From Trametopsis cervina (lineage: Eukaryota; Basidiomycota; Agaricomycetes; Polyporales; Irpicaceae): a DNA stretch of 64,000 bases. The notes beneath the pieces are model-generated. The model was not told the DNA's origin and searched no databases. It saw only the letters and a list, made by a program, of their open reading frames with translations. Each line of letters starts with the position of its first letter. Within the stretch, counting starts at the first letter, position 1. Shown here in pieces: positions 1-12,700 of this stretch. The position numbers and the translations under genes were made by a program. The DNA lies in the NCBI GenBank assembly GCA_022385755.1, contig MU278357.1:248001-312000 (forward strand), in the 5' to 3' direction.

Positions 1-1
1 G

Positions 2-2634
2 TATTATGGCGGCCAGGAGCAGTTTAGTCGTGGACGGACATACAGCGCCGTAAGTTCCCCACAGTCTTGATGCATATTCAGACTTTCTGATTGCTTGCCG
101 TGCTGCCCATAGTCATTCGCGCATGGCTACAATCCCAAGAAGCTACCAGCATTTCAGGATGAGTGGCATCGTCGGACCAGGCGTATGTCTCACGATGAGA
201 AGAGTCTTACGGCGCCCCGTCGCTTCTTAATTGATGTTGAAGAGACTATCCGTGTTGTCCTCGAGCAGGAGGATACAGATGGTGACTTTCAGATCAGTGT
301 CACCGATGCTGGTCCCAAACTTATACCACTCGGCACGGCAACCAGCAATGGATTCAAGACGTTCGACATCCGGGTAAGTACAAAGATTTGTTTTAACTCG
401 CAGGCGCTCATTCTCTTTCAGGGAACGTACATGCTTTCCAACCTTTTACAAGAGCTCGCCCTAGCGAGAGATCACGGCCGCAAGCGCATTGTTCTTGACG
501 AAGCGCGTTTAACGGAAAATCCTGTAGATCGCCTGTCTCGTATGATCAAGAACTCGTTCTGGCATGCGCTGACAAGACGGATCGACGGCGACGGTTTCGA
601 AATCATCACCGCAGACCCCAAGAACCGTACGGGCCGTGTCAACCCTCGCATCTATGTGCCGCACGCTGAGCCTGCCATGGCCGAATATTATAGAAGGGTA
701 GCAAAGGAGAAGCCTCATCTGAACCTCGACGTGCAGGTATTGCCGCCGAAACCAGATGATCCGGTATTCGTCAAAAGCCTCAACTCCAAACCTGGTATCC
801 TCGCGTTAGATATGAAAGAGGTTGACGGTGTCCAAGGCAAAACCATGAAAGGTATCCCTTTCATTGTGCCTGGCGCCCGTTTCAACGAGGTGAATCATCT
901 TAATGATTCTCGTCGCGCATCTTTTAATATCTAATCTCAGCTCTACAACTGGGACTCCTACTTCATTTCACTAGGCCTCCTCATCGACGGTCAAGTAAAC
1001 ATGGCAAAGGGCATGGTCGATCACTTCATTTTCGAGATTAAGCATTACGGCAAGATCCTGAACGGAAGCCGAAGCTACTATCTCTGTCGCACTCAGCCCC
1101 CATTCCTCACGGACATGGCTCTTCAGATCTACAACCAGTTGGATCGCTCGGACATGGAGGCGAACCGTGCGTGGCTGAAGCGTGCGATCCAGGCCGCCAT
1201 CAAAGAGTATCACACTATCTGGGTGGCAGAGCCCCGCATGGACCCGAAGACTGGACTTTCTCGCTACCGCCCCGACGGTCTTGGTATTCCCCCTGAGACC
1301 GAAGCCACTCATTTCACGCATATCCTGGAGCCGTATGCGCACAAGCATGGACTGTCGATCAACGAGTTCAGTGAGAAGTACAACGATGGATTGTTGCATG
1401 AGCCGGAGCTTGACGAGTACTTCTTGCACGATCGAGCGGTGCGTGAGTCTGGACACGATACGACGTACCGGTTTGAAAAGCGTTGTGCCAACCTTGGTAC
1501 CATCGATCTTCAAACGCTGCTGTACAAGTACGAAGTTGACATCGGCACGGCCATTCGTGAGGTATTTGATGATGAGCTAGACCTCGAGGAAGACTTCGAT
1601 TTGTCCCCTTGGCCCGTCACGCCCGAGACGTATGCGAACCCGCATCGCGAGAGGTCGAAATCCCGTACTCAGACCAGTGCCGAGTGGTTTGAGCGTGCAG
1701 AATGGCGTCGGGCTACCATCGACAAGTACTGCTGGAATGAGAGCAAGGGTCTGTACTTTGACTACGACACCGTGCAAGAGAAGCAAAGCTTGTACGAGAG
1801 TGTCACTGCGTTCTGGACGCTATGGGCTGGATGTGCGAGTGAAGAGCAAGCTTGGAAGCTACTGTAAGTCTTGATGACCGTTTCTGAGGTAAAGCGCATG
1901 TGGTTAACCCCGCGCATGCATACAGGTCACAGTCGCTGAAGAAGTTCGAGGTTCTGGGAGGACTCGTTTCCGGAACAGAAGAATCCAGAGGTAAAATCTC
2001 TCTTGACCGTCCTAACCGACAGTGGGACTACCCGTATGTATCTTTACCGTGCCGCAGTTATCTCAAACGAACTGAACGATTTATGCTCAGTTATGCATGG
2101 CCACCTCACCAAATTATGGCATGGGTCGGTCTCGAACGCTATGGATATTTGGAGGAAGCACAGCGTTTAGCCTACAGATTCCTTTACATGTAAGCCTTCT
2201 ACTGGACTGGACGTATCAATATGCTAACATCATGAGTAGGATGACGACCGCTTTCGTTGACTTTAACGGTGTTGTACCGGAGAAATTCGATGCAGTCAAG
2301 CTATCCCACCTTGTAGATGCGGAGTACGGAAACCAAGGTATTGACTTCAAGATGGTACCACGTGAGGGTTTCGGTTGGATGAATGGTTTGTCTTTCTGTG
2401 TGCTCCTTTGACTATGGCTAATCTTTGTTCTCCTTAGCCGCTTATCAAGTTGGCTTGTCGTACCTCTCCACTGGCATGCGCAGAGCAGTCTCTGCGTGCA
2501 CCAGCCCCGAAGTATTCTTCGGCAGTACCGCCATCCCTCAGCCCATCTCTAACCAGATGTACAATGCGCCTCTCTCAGATCCCCTCAACCTGGCTATGGA
2601 GGCTCTCAATCTCGCAGAACCAGCATCTTATTAA
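2..2634 (+). CDS. NTH1: Neutral (cytosolic, Ca2+-responsive) trehalase, GH37; 5' end outside window
   Basis: Hydrolyses trehalose to two glucoses in the cytosol. Exons read by eye: 2-49, 113-373, 422-889, 941-1863, 1926-2033, 2091-2189, 2240-2385, 2438-2634; about 749 residues remain and the first codons lie upstream. Exon 1 gives [16 protein letters not shown], usual for fungal neutral trehalase N-termini. Exon 2 holds RRMSHDEK followed by the EF-hand-like DTDGDFQI loop (calcium-binding trehalase domain). Trehalase signature 1 reads PGARFNELYNWDSY (Ala where the pattern has Gly) and signature 2 QWDYPYAWPPH. The RESGHD and REGFGW segments carry the expected catalytic Asp and Glu. Family knowledge: activated by PKA phosphorylation, 14-3-3 and calcium. 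The next gene, ATG15-like, starts about 350 nt downstream on the same strand. All junctions keep frame, so the gene looks intact. Confidence 0.96.
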
Positions 2635-2978
2635 TGCGACGAAGGGTCTTGAGTTCCCCTGGAGCATCGTCGCCAGAAAATCATAATTCACTTTCTAATT
2701 TCTTTTCACTTCCTCACGACGGACTAGCGCAATAATGTTTGTTCGCAATGTAGAAATTCGCACCTTAGACATCCGTCTTGTGACCATAGTTTTCTGGTAG
2801 CTTCACTCATGTATAACAAGTAGAATCAGTCCAATCATCAATTACGTTCGCGCAGACCGAATTGCACACATGCTGCGTATACCCCGATAAGGAAATTCCC
2901 GACGTCGCAGTCGCGGTGGAGTTCGCTGTACTACTCGACCTTTATCTACCACCTTCTTGTTCATGCCATGAATCCTTG

Positions 2979-4601
2979 ATGCTGCCTTACCCGCTAGTCA
3001 ACCTAATATCCTTCCTGCTCCCATGGACGTCGTACGAGGGCCTGCATTCTCCGTGGAAAGCTTTACCGTCACCAAAGGTACTCGAGTTCGAGCTACGCCA
3101 TCAGCATGTGGTGTCCCCAGAGGCGCATATAGTGTTCAGTGATGTGGGTCGAACGAACACAAGACTTTCCGGGTCCGCAACGTCATTGCCATACACGGTA
3201 TCATCGAGGAAAGTGAGAGCAGCGCGACCCTCGTCTCAAGAGGCTTTCCAGGCCGCCCGCACGAGGTCACGGTTGTTCAAGGAACACGTTCTTTTGGATT
3301 GGGACGAGGACGAGATAGAAGCACCAGATGTAGAGAAAAGGGACACGCTACTCGAGCTAGCAAAGATGACCAATAACGCGTATCTGGAACCCAATGAGGC
3401 TGGTTGGTACGAGCTGCACAAGGAGTGGAACGTTGTGAGTTCCCGGGTTGAGGCCTTCAAGGGCAACGGTCTGCTGACAAATCTCTTTACCTTCTAGTCA
3501 TACCCCTTTGGATGGGAGCCTGATGCGGATGGCTTCCGTGGGCACGTCTTTGCGACGCGGGATAATTCAACAGTTGTTCTCTCAATTAAAGGTACCTCAG
3601 CTGGCTTCATCGGGGGCGGGGGTCCCACGGGCAAGAAAGACAAGTTCAACGATAACCTGCTGTTCAGTTGTTGCTGCGCACGCATTGATTGGACATGGAC
3701 CACAGTCTGTGGATGCTACCGAAGTGGATGGAGGTGCGACCAGGAATGTCTCGAACGAGCTCTGATAGACGACAGCTTATTCTATAACGTGGGCACGGTG
3801 AGTAGTATGACATAGCAATGTCAATGTCTCATTCATCCTTATGTTTAACAATCTTTGGACTCTGGCAGAATCTATACAATAATGTTACGTATATGTATCC
3901 GGACTCTGATATTTGGATAATCGGTCATTCGCTGGGAGGAGCTTTGGCGTCGCTATTAGCAGTGACGTTCGGTGTCCCCGCTGTTGCTTTCGAGTCACCG
4001 GGCGAGAAGCTTGCATCGACACGGCTACATTTGCCACAACCGGTGCGTAGGTTGGTCCTGGCCTTGAGAGACATCTTCTGAATGTTTCGCATTAGCCGTC
4101 TACCCAAGAACATATTACCCATGTCTATCATACGGCGGACCCTATTGCGATGGGAACATGCAACGGTATCCTCTCGTCATGCGCAATCGCTGGGTACGCG
4201 CTCGAAACAAGGTACGCCAGAGAACCGTAGCCATATATTCTGCGTCTCATGTCTGACGTGGTCATACCGTGAAGGTGTCATCTGGGCAAGTCGATAGTAT
4301 ATGACACCGTGACAAATCTATCATGGACGGTCGACATACGCACCCACGGAATCGTTAACGTTATTGACAACCTACTGAACAAGACTTGGGCCCCAAGTGA
4401 AGAAGTTGGGCGTCAAGTCCCGATCGCGGAGGAGGAGCAGGATTGCGTGGTAGGCACCTTTGCAGCAGCTTATCCGACCTCCCTCTCATGCTGCTGTGTC
4501 ATTTGCAGGAATGCTTCAGTTGGGAATTCGACAGCTTCCCATTAAGCGCAGTATCAACGAATGTTTCTTTACCCCGCAGCGGCCATGATAGGTGTAGCTA
4601 A
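2979..4601 (+). CDS. ATG15: ATG15-like autophagic phospholipase (class 3 lipase)
   Basis: Vacuolar/ER-derived membrane lipase that dissolves autophagic and multivesicular bodies (family knowledge). Exons: 2979-3434, 3498-3797, 3869-4042, 4096-4211, 4275-4449, 4509-4601; 437 residues. The lipase elbow is GHSLGG. The catalytic Asp is expected in [11 protein letters not shown] and the His in the IRTHGI segment. Also typical are [16 protein letters not shown], the Cys-rich [12 protein letters not shown] block, and a C-terminal CFSWEFDSF. The start is uncertain: ATG 2979 opens with a short hydrophobic stretch ([10 protein letters not shown]) fitting the signal anchor of the family. An in-frame ATG at 2862 would add 39 residues that do not look like an ATG15 N-terminus. 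The gene is convergent with the Ca2+-ATPase. Confidence 0.92.
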
Positions 4602-4944
4602 CGGGGAAGCGTCGTGTTTCCGTCGCGTATTCCACTCATGTAAGAACAGTAGGGTAGGCGAAAATATGTCTATTGCCGTTGTGCGGAAAAACATGAGATA
4701 TGTACGATGTTCGCCACATGTAAATATGATAGGCGTAAAATAAAAGGCTGTATACGATATACGTGGCGTGTCGTTGATGCAGGCATGCGATGGCAATTGG
4801 GTCGTAAGTTACGACTGAATCAGATGTGGTGAATGTGGAGATGGGTATCGTGGGATGCAAAGCGTATGAAGAGATAAGACTGATGCCGAACTTATGCTTG
4901 TATTGGTCACAGTGCCGACGGAGGATGAGAGGCGATGAAAGAGT
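4602..4944. other. Convergent intergenic region
   Basis: Holds the facing 3' untranslated regions of the ATG15-like gene (+) and the Ca2+-ATPase (-). Short AT-rich runs around 4720-4750 could be polyadenylation signals. No further gene seen. Confidence 0.6.
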
Positions 4945-7900
4945 CTATACCGTCTGCTCGGTCCGAGAAATCGTGGAGAACTTCTTGTATACGGGGTCGT
5001 CAGCCTTAGTTTCGGGATGTATTTGTATCTTGTTTTCCCATAACGCTGCTGAAGACTTCGACGGATCGAAAAATGCTGGATCCGAAAGACCACTAGGCGA
5101 CTGGGGCGCCCATCCAGCACCGATGGAGGACGCGATAATTGACGGAACCATGGTCATGAGAGACGATCTAAGGGATGAATTCAGTAAAGACGTTGACGGA
5201 GAGACCTGTGCTGTACTCACAGTGCAACAGGCTGTTCCTCGGGGTGCGCCTTCCGACTTCGGTCGACATATGACGACGCCCGCATACGTGCTCCACGAAC
5301 ATTAGCAAAAGTAGCCAAGTTATCCCGGACGAGCTCGATGGCCGAATTCCATTCCGCGTTCGGTCGAGTCACCGGCAGCTCCTCAGGATTTGGCATCAAT
5401 CTAACCTTGATGAACAAACGGTGTAGGGGTGCATTCGGAATCCACCGCAACAGAGCACCCAGGGGTATTGAGACAATTCCAAGAGCAAGTGAAATGCCCC
5501 ATTCACGGCCATTGATGGGAGTGACCTGGAAAGCCGCGCCACCGACGAACACAATGAGAATCTGGACCCCGATTTCTAAGCAAGATATCAGTTACATGTA
5601 CCCAGATACATGGAGACGTAGCCGTACCGAGCAAGGTGATACCCATAAAGTAGTAGTTGTTTAAGATACCCTCGAAGATATTGAGCTTGTTGTCAAGACG
5701 TCTGGAGTTAATCGAGTTGAAGACCTGAGCGAATACGAAGATGTTGAACACTAGAGTCTGCACGATCCTGTCATTGTGCGTTTGCGTAACGGTGTCGTCG
5801 GAATGGGAGATACCAAGGATCTTAGCTCCCAAGAAGTGGAAAACCAGCGTAATAACCGTCTGGTACAAGGACTGTCCAAAGATCTGCTTGTACATGTCAA
5901 CCGTGAACAGCGGAGCCGTCTTCTTATCAGGCTTGCGCTCGAGGGACTTGTACGAAGCAGGATCAGTAGCCAACGCCAGAGCAGCAAACGTGTCCATGAT
6001 GATATTGATCCAGAGCAACTGCACGGCCGAGAGAACCGACGTTTCGGATGCTGAGGCAACGGCAGACACGAATGTGATGATGACGGCAGTTATGTTCGTC
6101 GAAATCTGGAACTGCAAGAACTTGCGCACAGCGTCGTTAACGGCGCGACCCCAGATAATAGCCTTGACGATGGAGGAGAAATTGTCGTCCATCAGGATAA
6201 TATCGGATGCCTCCTTAGCAACCTCCGTGCCCGCGATACCCATAGAGAAACCAACGTCGGCCGTCTTCAGGGCAGGTCCGTCGTTTGTTCCGTCACCAGT
6301 TACGCCAACAATTTCCCCAAGAGCGCGAAGTTGCTCCACAAGGATCTTCTTATCCTCAGGTGAGGAACGAGCAAGAACTTGAAGGCGAGGCACCACTTCG
6401 AGCATGTCCTGCGGGCTCAGCTGACGGAAGACAGGACCTTCCATGATGATGCCACCCGCGGTGTAGATCCCACATTGCAGAGCGATAGAGCGAGCGGTCA
6501 GAACGTTGTCTCCTGTGCACATCTTCACAGTGACTCCAGCCTTATGGCAGTTGGCGACAGCCTCACGAACACCCGGACGCAGAGGGTCCTCAATGCCGGT
6601 GATCGCGATGAGGGTCATCTCGGCTGCGAGGAATTCATAGGGAACCTGTAACTTGTCAGGATCTTTTGCAATGGTACCTATATCTGACTGACCTCATCTT
6701 CTGTGGGGGCGTCACAGCCTCTCGGTGGCCACGTCTCGAAGTCCCTGTAGCAGAGGGCAATCGTGCGCAGAGTCTGGTTCGCATAGAAGATGATGGTTCT
6801 GGATATGTTGTCCTTAACCAGCTCATCAATAAAGGCCGTCTCGACCACATGACTGGAGTCGGCGTCTTTCTTCACCACCACATGCTGGGTGCACTTGTTC
6901 GTCAGGATCTCACTCGCACCTTTCAGGTATAACCGATACCCTGAATGGTTCGGGAGGCGAACGACGACGCCCATAGCCTTTCGGTCGCTAGAGAAGGGGA
7001 TCATTTGGACGATATCGGCACTCTCGCGAGTCTGCTTCCAATCGTTCCACCCATTCTGCTTTGCGAACTTGAGAAGGGCCGTCTCGGTCTTGCTGCCGAC
7101 GAAAACCAACTCTCCGCTCTCAGGATCGTGATCCTCAAAGGCCGTGGAGTTTATCGCAATCGCGGCGTTGAATAACTTCCTCAGTGGCTCGGTAAGAACA
7201 CCGTTGAGCTCGGACTGATCAATGCTGAAATCTTCGGCATGTCTGCGAGAACCCCCAGAAGTAGGCTTGACACCGCCTTCTTCGCCAGCGTTCGTTCGGG
7301 TCTTATTGGCAGCCAAGTCGTGAACGAACTTGCAGTGGATGCCAACAGAGCCAGCGACGACTGTCATCTCGTTCTGCGTTAGAGTACCAGTCTTGTCCGT
7401 GCACACAACGGAAGCGTTAGCCATGGTCTCGCACGAGCCCAGCACTCGTACGAGTAGTTTCTCCTTCGTCATGCGTTTAGTGGCGAAAGCCAGTGCGAGC
7501 GTCACGGCCAGAGGAAGACCTAGCGAATGAAAGAAATCAGGAATATTGACTGACTGAGTGACATGGATACTGACCTTCAGGAACAGCGACAACAATTAAA
7601 GTGACTGATATAATAAGAATTTGTACGAAGGCAATACCCTTCTGGTTTGCGGTGCGTGGAGGGTTGTTCTGGCCGAGTTGCACAAAGAATCGGATCATCA
7701 ACGCCGTGAACAGGATGAGACCGGCCGCGCTTCCCAGTTTAGCGATCAGTTCGGCGAGGTCGTTAAGCTTCAGTTGAAGCGGCGTGTTTTCGGCATCACC
7801 GCGTAAGGCTGTGAGGAATGAATCAGACGGAGACACGAACGAGAACCGAAACAACATACCCATCATAATACGACCGTTGAAGCTCTTTGTACCCACAGCT

Positions 7901-9741
7901 ATCACGACGTATTTCCCGTATCCTTCCAGCACCTTCGAACCGGAAACCATGAAACAATCTGTATGGGCGTGTTGGGAATCCTTGTTGCGGATGCAGTCCT
8001 CATAGCTGATCTTCCGGATAGCGTCGGACTCTCCGGTCGCACCGCTCTCATCGCATTTGACGTTATGCCCCGACAGGAACACGCCGTCGCAGGGAACAAT
8101 TTCACCAGGTTCCAACAGCGCAATATCCCCCACGACTACCTGTTTGATATCGATAACCTGTTCAAGGCCATTTCGAATAACCTTCACGCCACGTTCTTCC
8201 TTCTTGTCATTCAACGACTGGAATTGGCGCTCTTTCTGGTAATCGTTAAGCGAGCCCACCATAACCTGCGCGATGTCATATTAGCGGACCTAGCCGTTTA
8301 GGGATGCTGATATATGCATACCACGATGACAATGGCGACGATGATTGCCACTCCTTCAACCCAGTCCACGGGAGGTTCACCTTCCGGACGAGGAGTCCCA
8401 AAGTCCTGGAAGAAACCGAGAGCCAAAGACACAATGGCCGCTATAGACAGTAGAACCTGAATGGAGAATGAGTGAAGGCGGGATGTAAGAGATAGGAACA
8501 GCATTTACCAAAACTTTGTCCTTCAGTGCCAACCACATGAGCTGTAACAGGCTCTTTGTCTTCCGCGACGGAAGGACGTTTTCACCGAATACGCGCCGTC
8601 TGTCGTCCATCGTGGCTGCGTAGGCTTCGCCACTGCCCATCTTGTCCTTGCCGTCAAGCTCCGGGTGGGCTTCATCAACCATCTCTGCCTCGCCTTCTTC
8701 ACCGTCGTCCCCTATCACCTTGATGTCGGGCACAGCGCTGACACTCGGTTCGCCTGCTAATGGTTCATGCCTCTGTGATGCTCCTTCTCCTGCACCGGGG
8801 CTGCCAGCGCCCGGTCGGCCGTCTCCCGGCGTTGTATTCGCGTGGTGGGAGTCGTCCTCGAGACCACGTTTTCCATGCGTGCCAAGCCCCTCCAATAGAC
8901 CGGTGGTACCGCCCATAGCCGTGAGCGCCTCCAGGTTCTTAGGATCCACTAGAGACGCGAGTTGATAGGGTTTGAACATGAAGGGTTTCGCGTCAATGTT
9001 CTCGTCCAACGTGGGATCCGGAGCCGCGGGGCGTTCAGGTTGGCCTTCGTTGTCCCCAGACGCGCCTTCCGGCCCCGACGCATCTTTGCCCTGGCGGAAA
9101 GTTGAGCGAGACGGCGAACGGTCGTGCACGGTCGTTCCACCTACGCTCGATGTATCAAAATGGGAATATGTTGGAGAGACTGTTGGGGCGAGCGTGTTCA
9201 TACCGAGTGAGTGAGAGTCTGGATCGGTATCGCTGCCGATGGTACTAGCATTGCTAGGCTTTCGTTTATGAGTCGCTCCTCCGTGAGACGGGCTGAGCAG
9301 TCCCAGGGACGAGAGACCTTGGCCTTCGTCTGGATTATTGTTGCGAAGTGCTAGAGTAGATGCGAAGTGAACGGAAGGGACAGAATGAATAGAGGACGTA
9401 GGAGAAGCAGGTACATGAGTGCCTGCATCCGAACCCCATGCGGAGCCCGTAGGAGAACTCGGCGGGACGTCTAGAGACGTGCGCCCGGGTCTGAGGATAG
9501 ACGTGGGACTGAGTAAACCGTGGTCGGACGGTGAACGCGCGGTGTTATCATAGTATGAGCTCGACTGGTGACCCAGCGCATCTGAGCCCGTTGTGCCACC
9601 GTCGTCGAATGAAAGACGAGGTACCAACGAAGTGGTCGACGACAGGTCAGACGTGATAATAGTTGGTATTTCGGGCCTGCTGTCTGCCCTCGACCGTTCG
9701 GAACTCAGGTGACCGTCGATGCCATCGTCATTGTGTGACAT
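4945..9741 (-). CDS. PMC1: P-type (IIB) Ca2+-transporting ATPase, PMC1/PMCA type
   Basis: Pumps Ca2+ out of the cytosol, in fungi usually into the vacuole. Exons (descending): 9741-8509, 8456-8322, 8265-7860, 7808-7575, 7519-6693, 6645-5628, 5575-5221, 5167-4945; 1,476 residues, all phases consistent. The first about 330 residues are Ser/Pro/Gly-rich and probably disordered. TM1 starts near residue 412 (VLLSIAAIVSLALG) and TM2 near 441. Then come CDESGATGES in the actuator domain, TM3 and TM4 ending in VAVPEGLPLAV, and the phosphorylated Asp near 711 in DKTGTLT. KGASE marks the nucleotide-binding domain and TGDGTNDGPA (about 1061) the hinge; six C-terminal TM segments follow. The tail is cytosolic, ending in ISRTEQTV. 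Unlike animal PMCA no obvious C-terminal calmodulin site is seen; the long N-terminus may be regulatory (inference). Confidence 0.96.
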
Positions 9742-12700
9742 GGAGAACTTCTAGTAGGTGTCGCAAGTGTATGGGCACCGGAGGTCGAGGACGCAGCTGA
9801 GGTAGATTATGAGGAAGAGGAGGACCTAGGGGTGTGCAACAGTCAACATCGAGGTATGGAGACTCGTTTTCTATGAACTCGAACTGGCAGAATTCTGAAT
9901 CGAAATCGAGGTGTACAGCCTCGGGCGCTTGTAACCGCCCAAATGCGGACGGCTCACAAAGGAATATATTTGTAGGTGTGACTCCCTGTACTCATTTCAC
10001 CCTCCATTCACTGTACCCACTTCAAGGACTATTCCATGCCATATTTTGCCTTACTTTATTGCAGCCTGTAGTGCAGTCGCACCGCTCAAGCCGCAGACCG
10101 ACGCTGTTCGCCTATCCGACCCGGTTTCCAAATATGGTATCGCCGCCGCTTCTAGCACGTTGCGGACAGGTGTACAGGGTCCAGGTCGGTTTTACGCCCG
10201 CCATGCTCATCACCCTACACTGGTGACCTATGACTCGTGGTTTGTGCGGCGGCTCAGTACAGAATGTGTAGCTGTGGGAATGAAGGTACGAACCGCCACC
10301 ATTATAACTCAGTAGTTCGTCTCGCTTCCGCCAGGTCTTTTTCAAGAGTCATGGCGCCTCGATACCTTCCTGGACGTACAATGCGCTGCGCCCTTGTACG
10401 TCTCCGTATATGCACCAAAGGTAGCCGCTCAGTCTATCAGTATTATCTGATTGGAACTCTCCGTTACACATCACTCACAGTCAGGTATTCAAACAATGCC
10501 GACATAGCGACATACAGTCCCCTGAGGAATGCAACCGATGGAATAACGTATGCAACACTGTGGCTCACATTAGACAGCGCCACCTGAGACATTCTTCATT
10601 TCATCAGTGCTATTCTTCCTCAAGGTTGTTCGCCATAGCTTGTATCCATCTATCCACATCTGCCAAGTACGACCCTCAGTTGTTCATCGGAGACCGAACA
10701 CTTGATGATGGTGCGAAACGAATACCCTGATGAAGGCAATGGTATCTGACGCTCCGTGTGAATTCTCTCCATGTTTGATTTCACGTAGCTAAGACTTGAA
10801 TGGCATCAAATTGTACGCCGCTTTGGCGGTTTCTGTGAATCCCTTTCCATGAAGTTTGGCTATCGTCCTTGCTCAGGCTCACTACGTCCCATGCTATCCT
10901 CTATGGATTTTTGGACAGCTCGACTTATGCTTATCTGACTGTCAACCACGGCCGTGTGAAGGGTTTCTACCCGCATCAAGTGTAAACTCTTTTCTCTGGG
11001 GTATGAGCTTCATATGGTAACATACCTTACTCATCAATGACGCTCTCCTAGATTGGTGCCTCTACGCTACGAGATAACGATGTCCCCTGTGGCTCTATTG
11101 AACCATGACTCACAGCCTCATGGAGTTTGCCTCCCCAATATATAGACCTCGCGTCTCATGGGCGGTTTGATCCATCGGGCACGTGATCAACATTGCCTGG
11201 CGATTTGGTCACCAGGCTCACTTCATGGGAGCTTCAACTATCAACTTCACGACTAACACCCCTAGCCGCAGTTTGACTTTACATAACCGGCCACTGACTT
11301 GACAACGACGTTGCGACAAGCCCCCTCACGTTGAGTGTTAAGGTTTGATCTAACTTGCGTACTTGAACACTTCCTAAATTAAGGTGATTCTGCGCCAATT
11401 CGAGCCAGACCCCGCTCGCTCCAGGCTCAGATAGGAGGAGTAGGTTTCGTTGGATATGCCGTCAATGAGTACACGCCACCTCGCCCCTACTGTACAGTAC
11501 CCCTAGGGAGGTAACACGACGCCTTCGACGTCACATTTACAGTAACAAGACGCCAACAATAAAGAATCCCGAACAGCGATGTGACCGACGTTACACCTGT
11601 CAGCGATGGCGGTCCCGCCAAATTTTTTGTATGTGGATTTGAGCGTCTTGGAAAACACTGCACTGTCTGCTGCGACCGTACGGCCTCAGAGATCTGTAGA
11701 CTTCAAGTCTCACGATGCCCGAGCGATGTTCACGCTTTGCACATCCGCAGTTTTACATTTTCCGCGGGCTGTGCACTGGACAAATCAATTCGAGCCTGAA
11801 TACATACCCAACCCCGATGCAGACAACTTTAAACTCGGAAATACGTTCTCATATGTGAAATACGGCTAAAAGACACGCGAAGTATGCGACCTTTGCACAG
11901 GTTTCGCCACATCTATGTAACTGATGTACTTGCTTGCATCCGCTACGCCTAGCTTTATAACCCGTTGCCACAATAGAATGCTCAACACGGCGATCCGAAA
12001 GTGCTGGGCACGCCCAAGAGTTTCTCGGCTCACGTAGAAAAGGCGCGAGCCCAGTTATGTCGAATCCGATCTCATCTTGGAAGCGGTGCCAAGGTGACTC
12101 TCCACACACGGAAACATACTGTACCCAACTACGCATGTCCAAGGGCAACTACGACACCCCTGCGGAACCTGATCGTAAGCACATCAGCATCTACTTCCGT
12201 CTAAACCCTAGATCGGAAGCTAACAGTGTTCTCTTAGGCCGCCTTGCACAGGGTCAGGAGCGGGCATAGGTGTGATACTGTGCTGGGCGCTGTCATTGCC
12301 TCAAGTTCAAAGCTCGTTTATGCCCGTACATCCGCGCCGGATTTCAGTAGGCCAAGTGTCGTACCTGATGCGCCTGACAAGAACACAGCGCGTCAACTTC
12401 CATGCTCCTTGTCAGTGCCGTACCTTCTTATTTCCATGTTGAGCACTTGGTTGACATATTAGACCACAGCATCTATAGTCATCTGCGGCGAAGCAAGATT
12501 ATCTTGTTGCGGTGACGGGACGCTACAATTGTCATATTTGTCAAACGGAACGCCGCGCCTTTCCCAAAAGCGCCACCGTGACCAGATTTCTCACTGCGTG
12601 GCTATTCGTAGCCCAGTGAACCGATATTTGCATCGCAAAATAAGATGCGCCAGAAGGCAAGACGGGCTTTTTCGAACTGCGTATGTATTTAACTTAATGA

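Noticed and set aside
971..1513. Long minus-strand frame opposite the trehalase
   Set aside because: Shadow of the trehalase coding exon; no family motif, and the plus strand is unambiguous.
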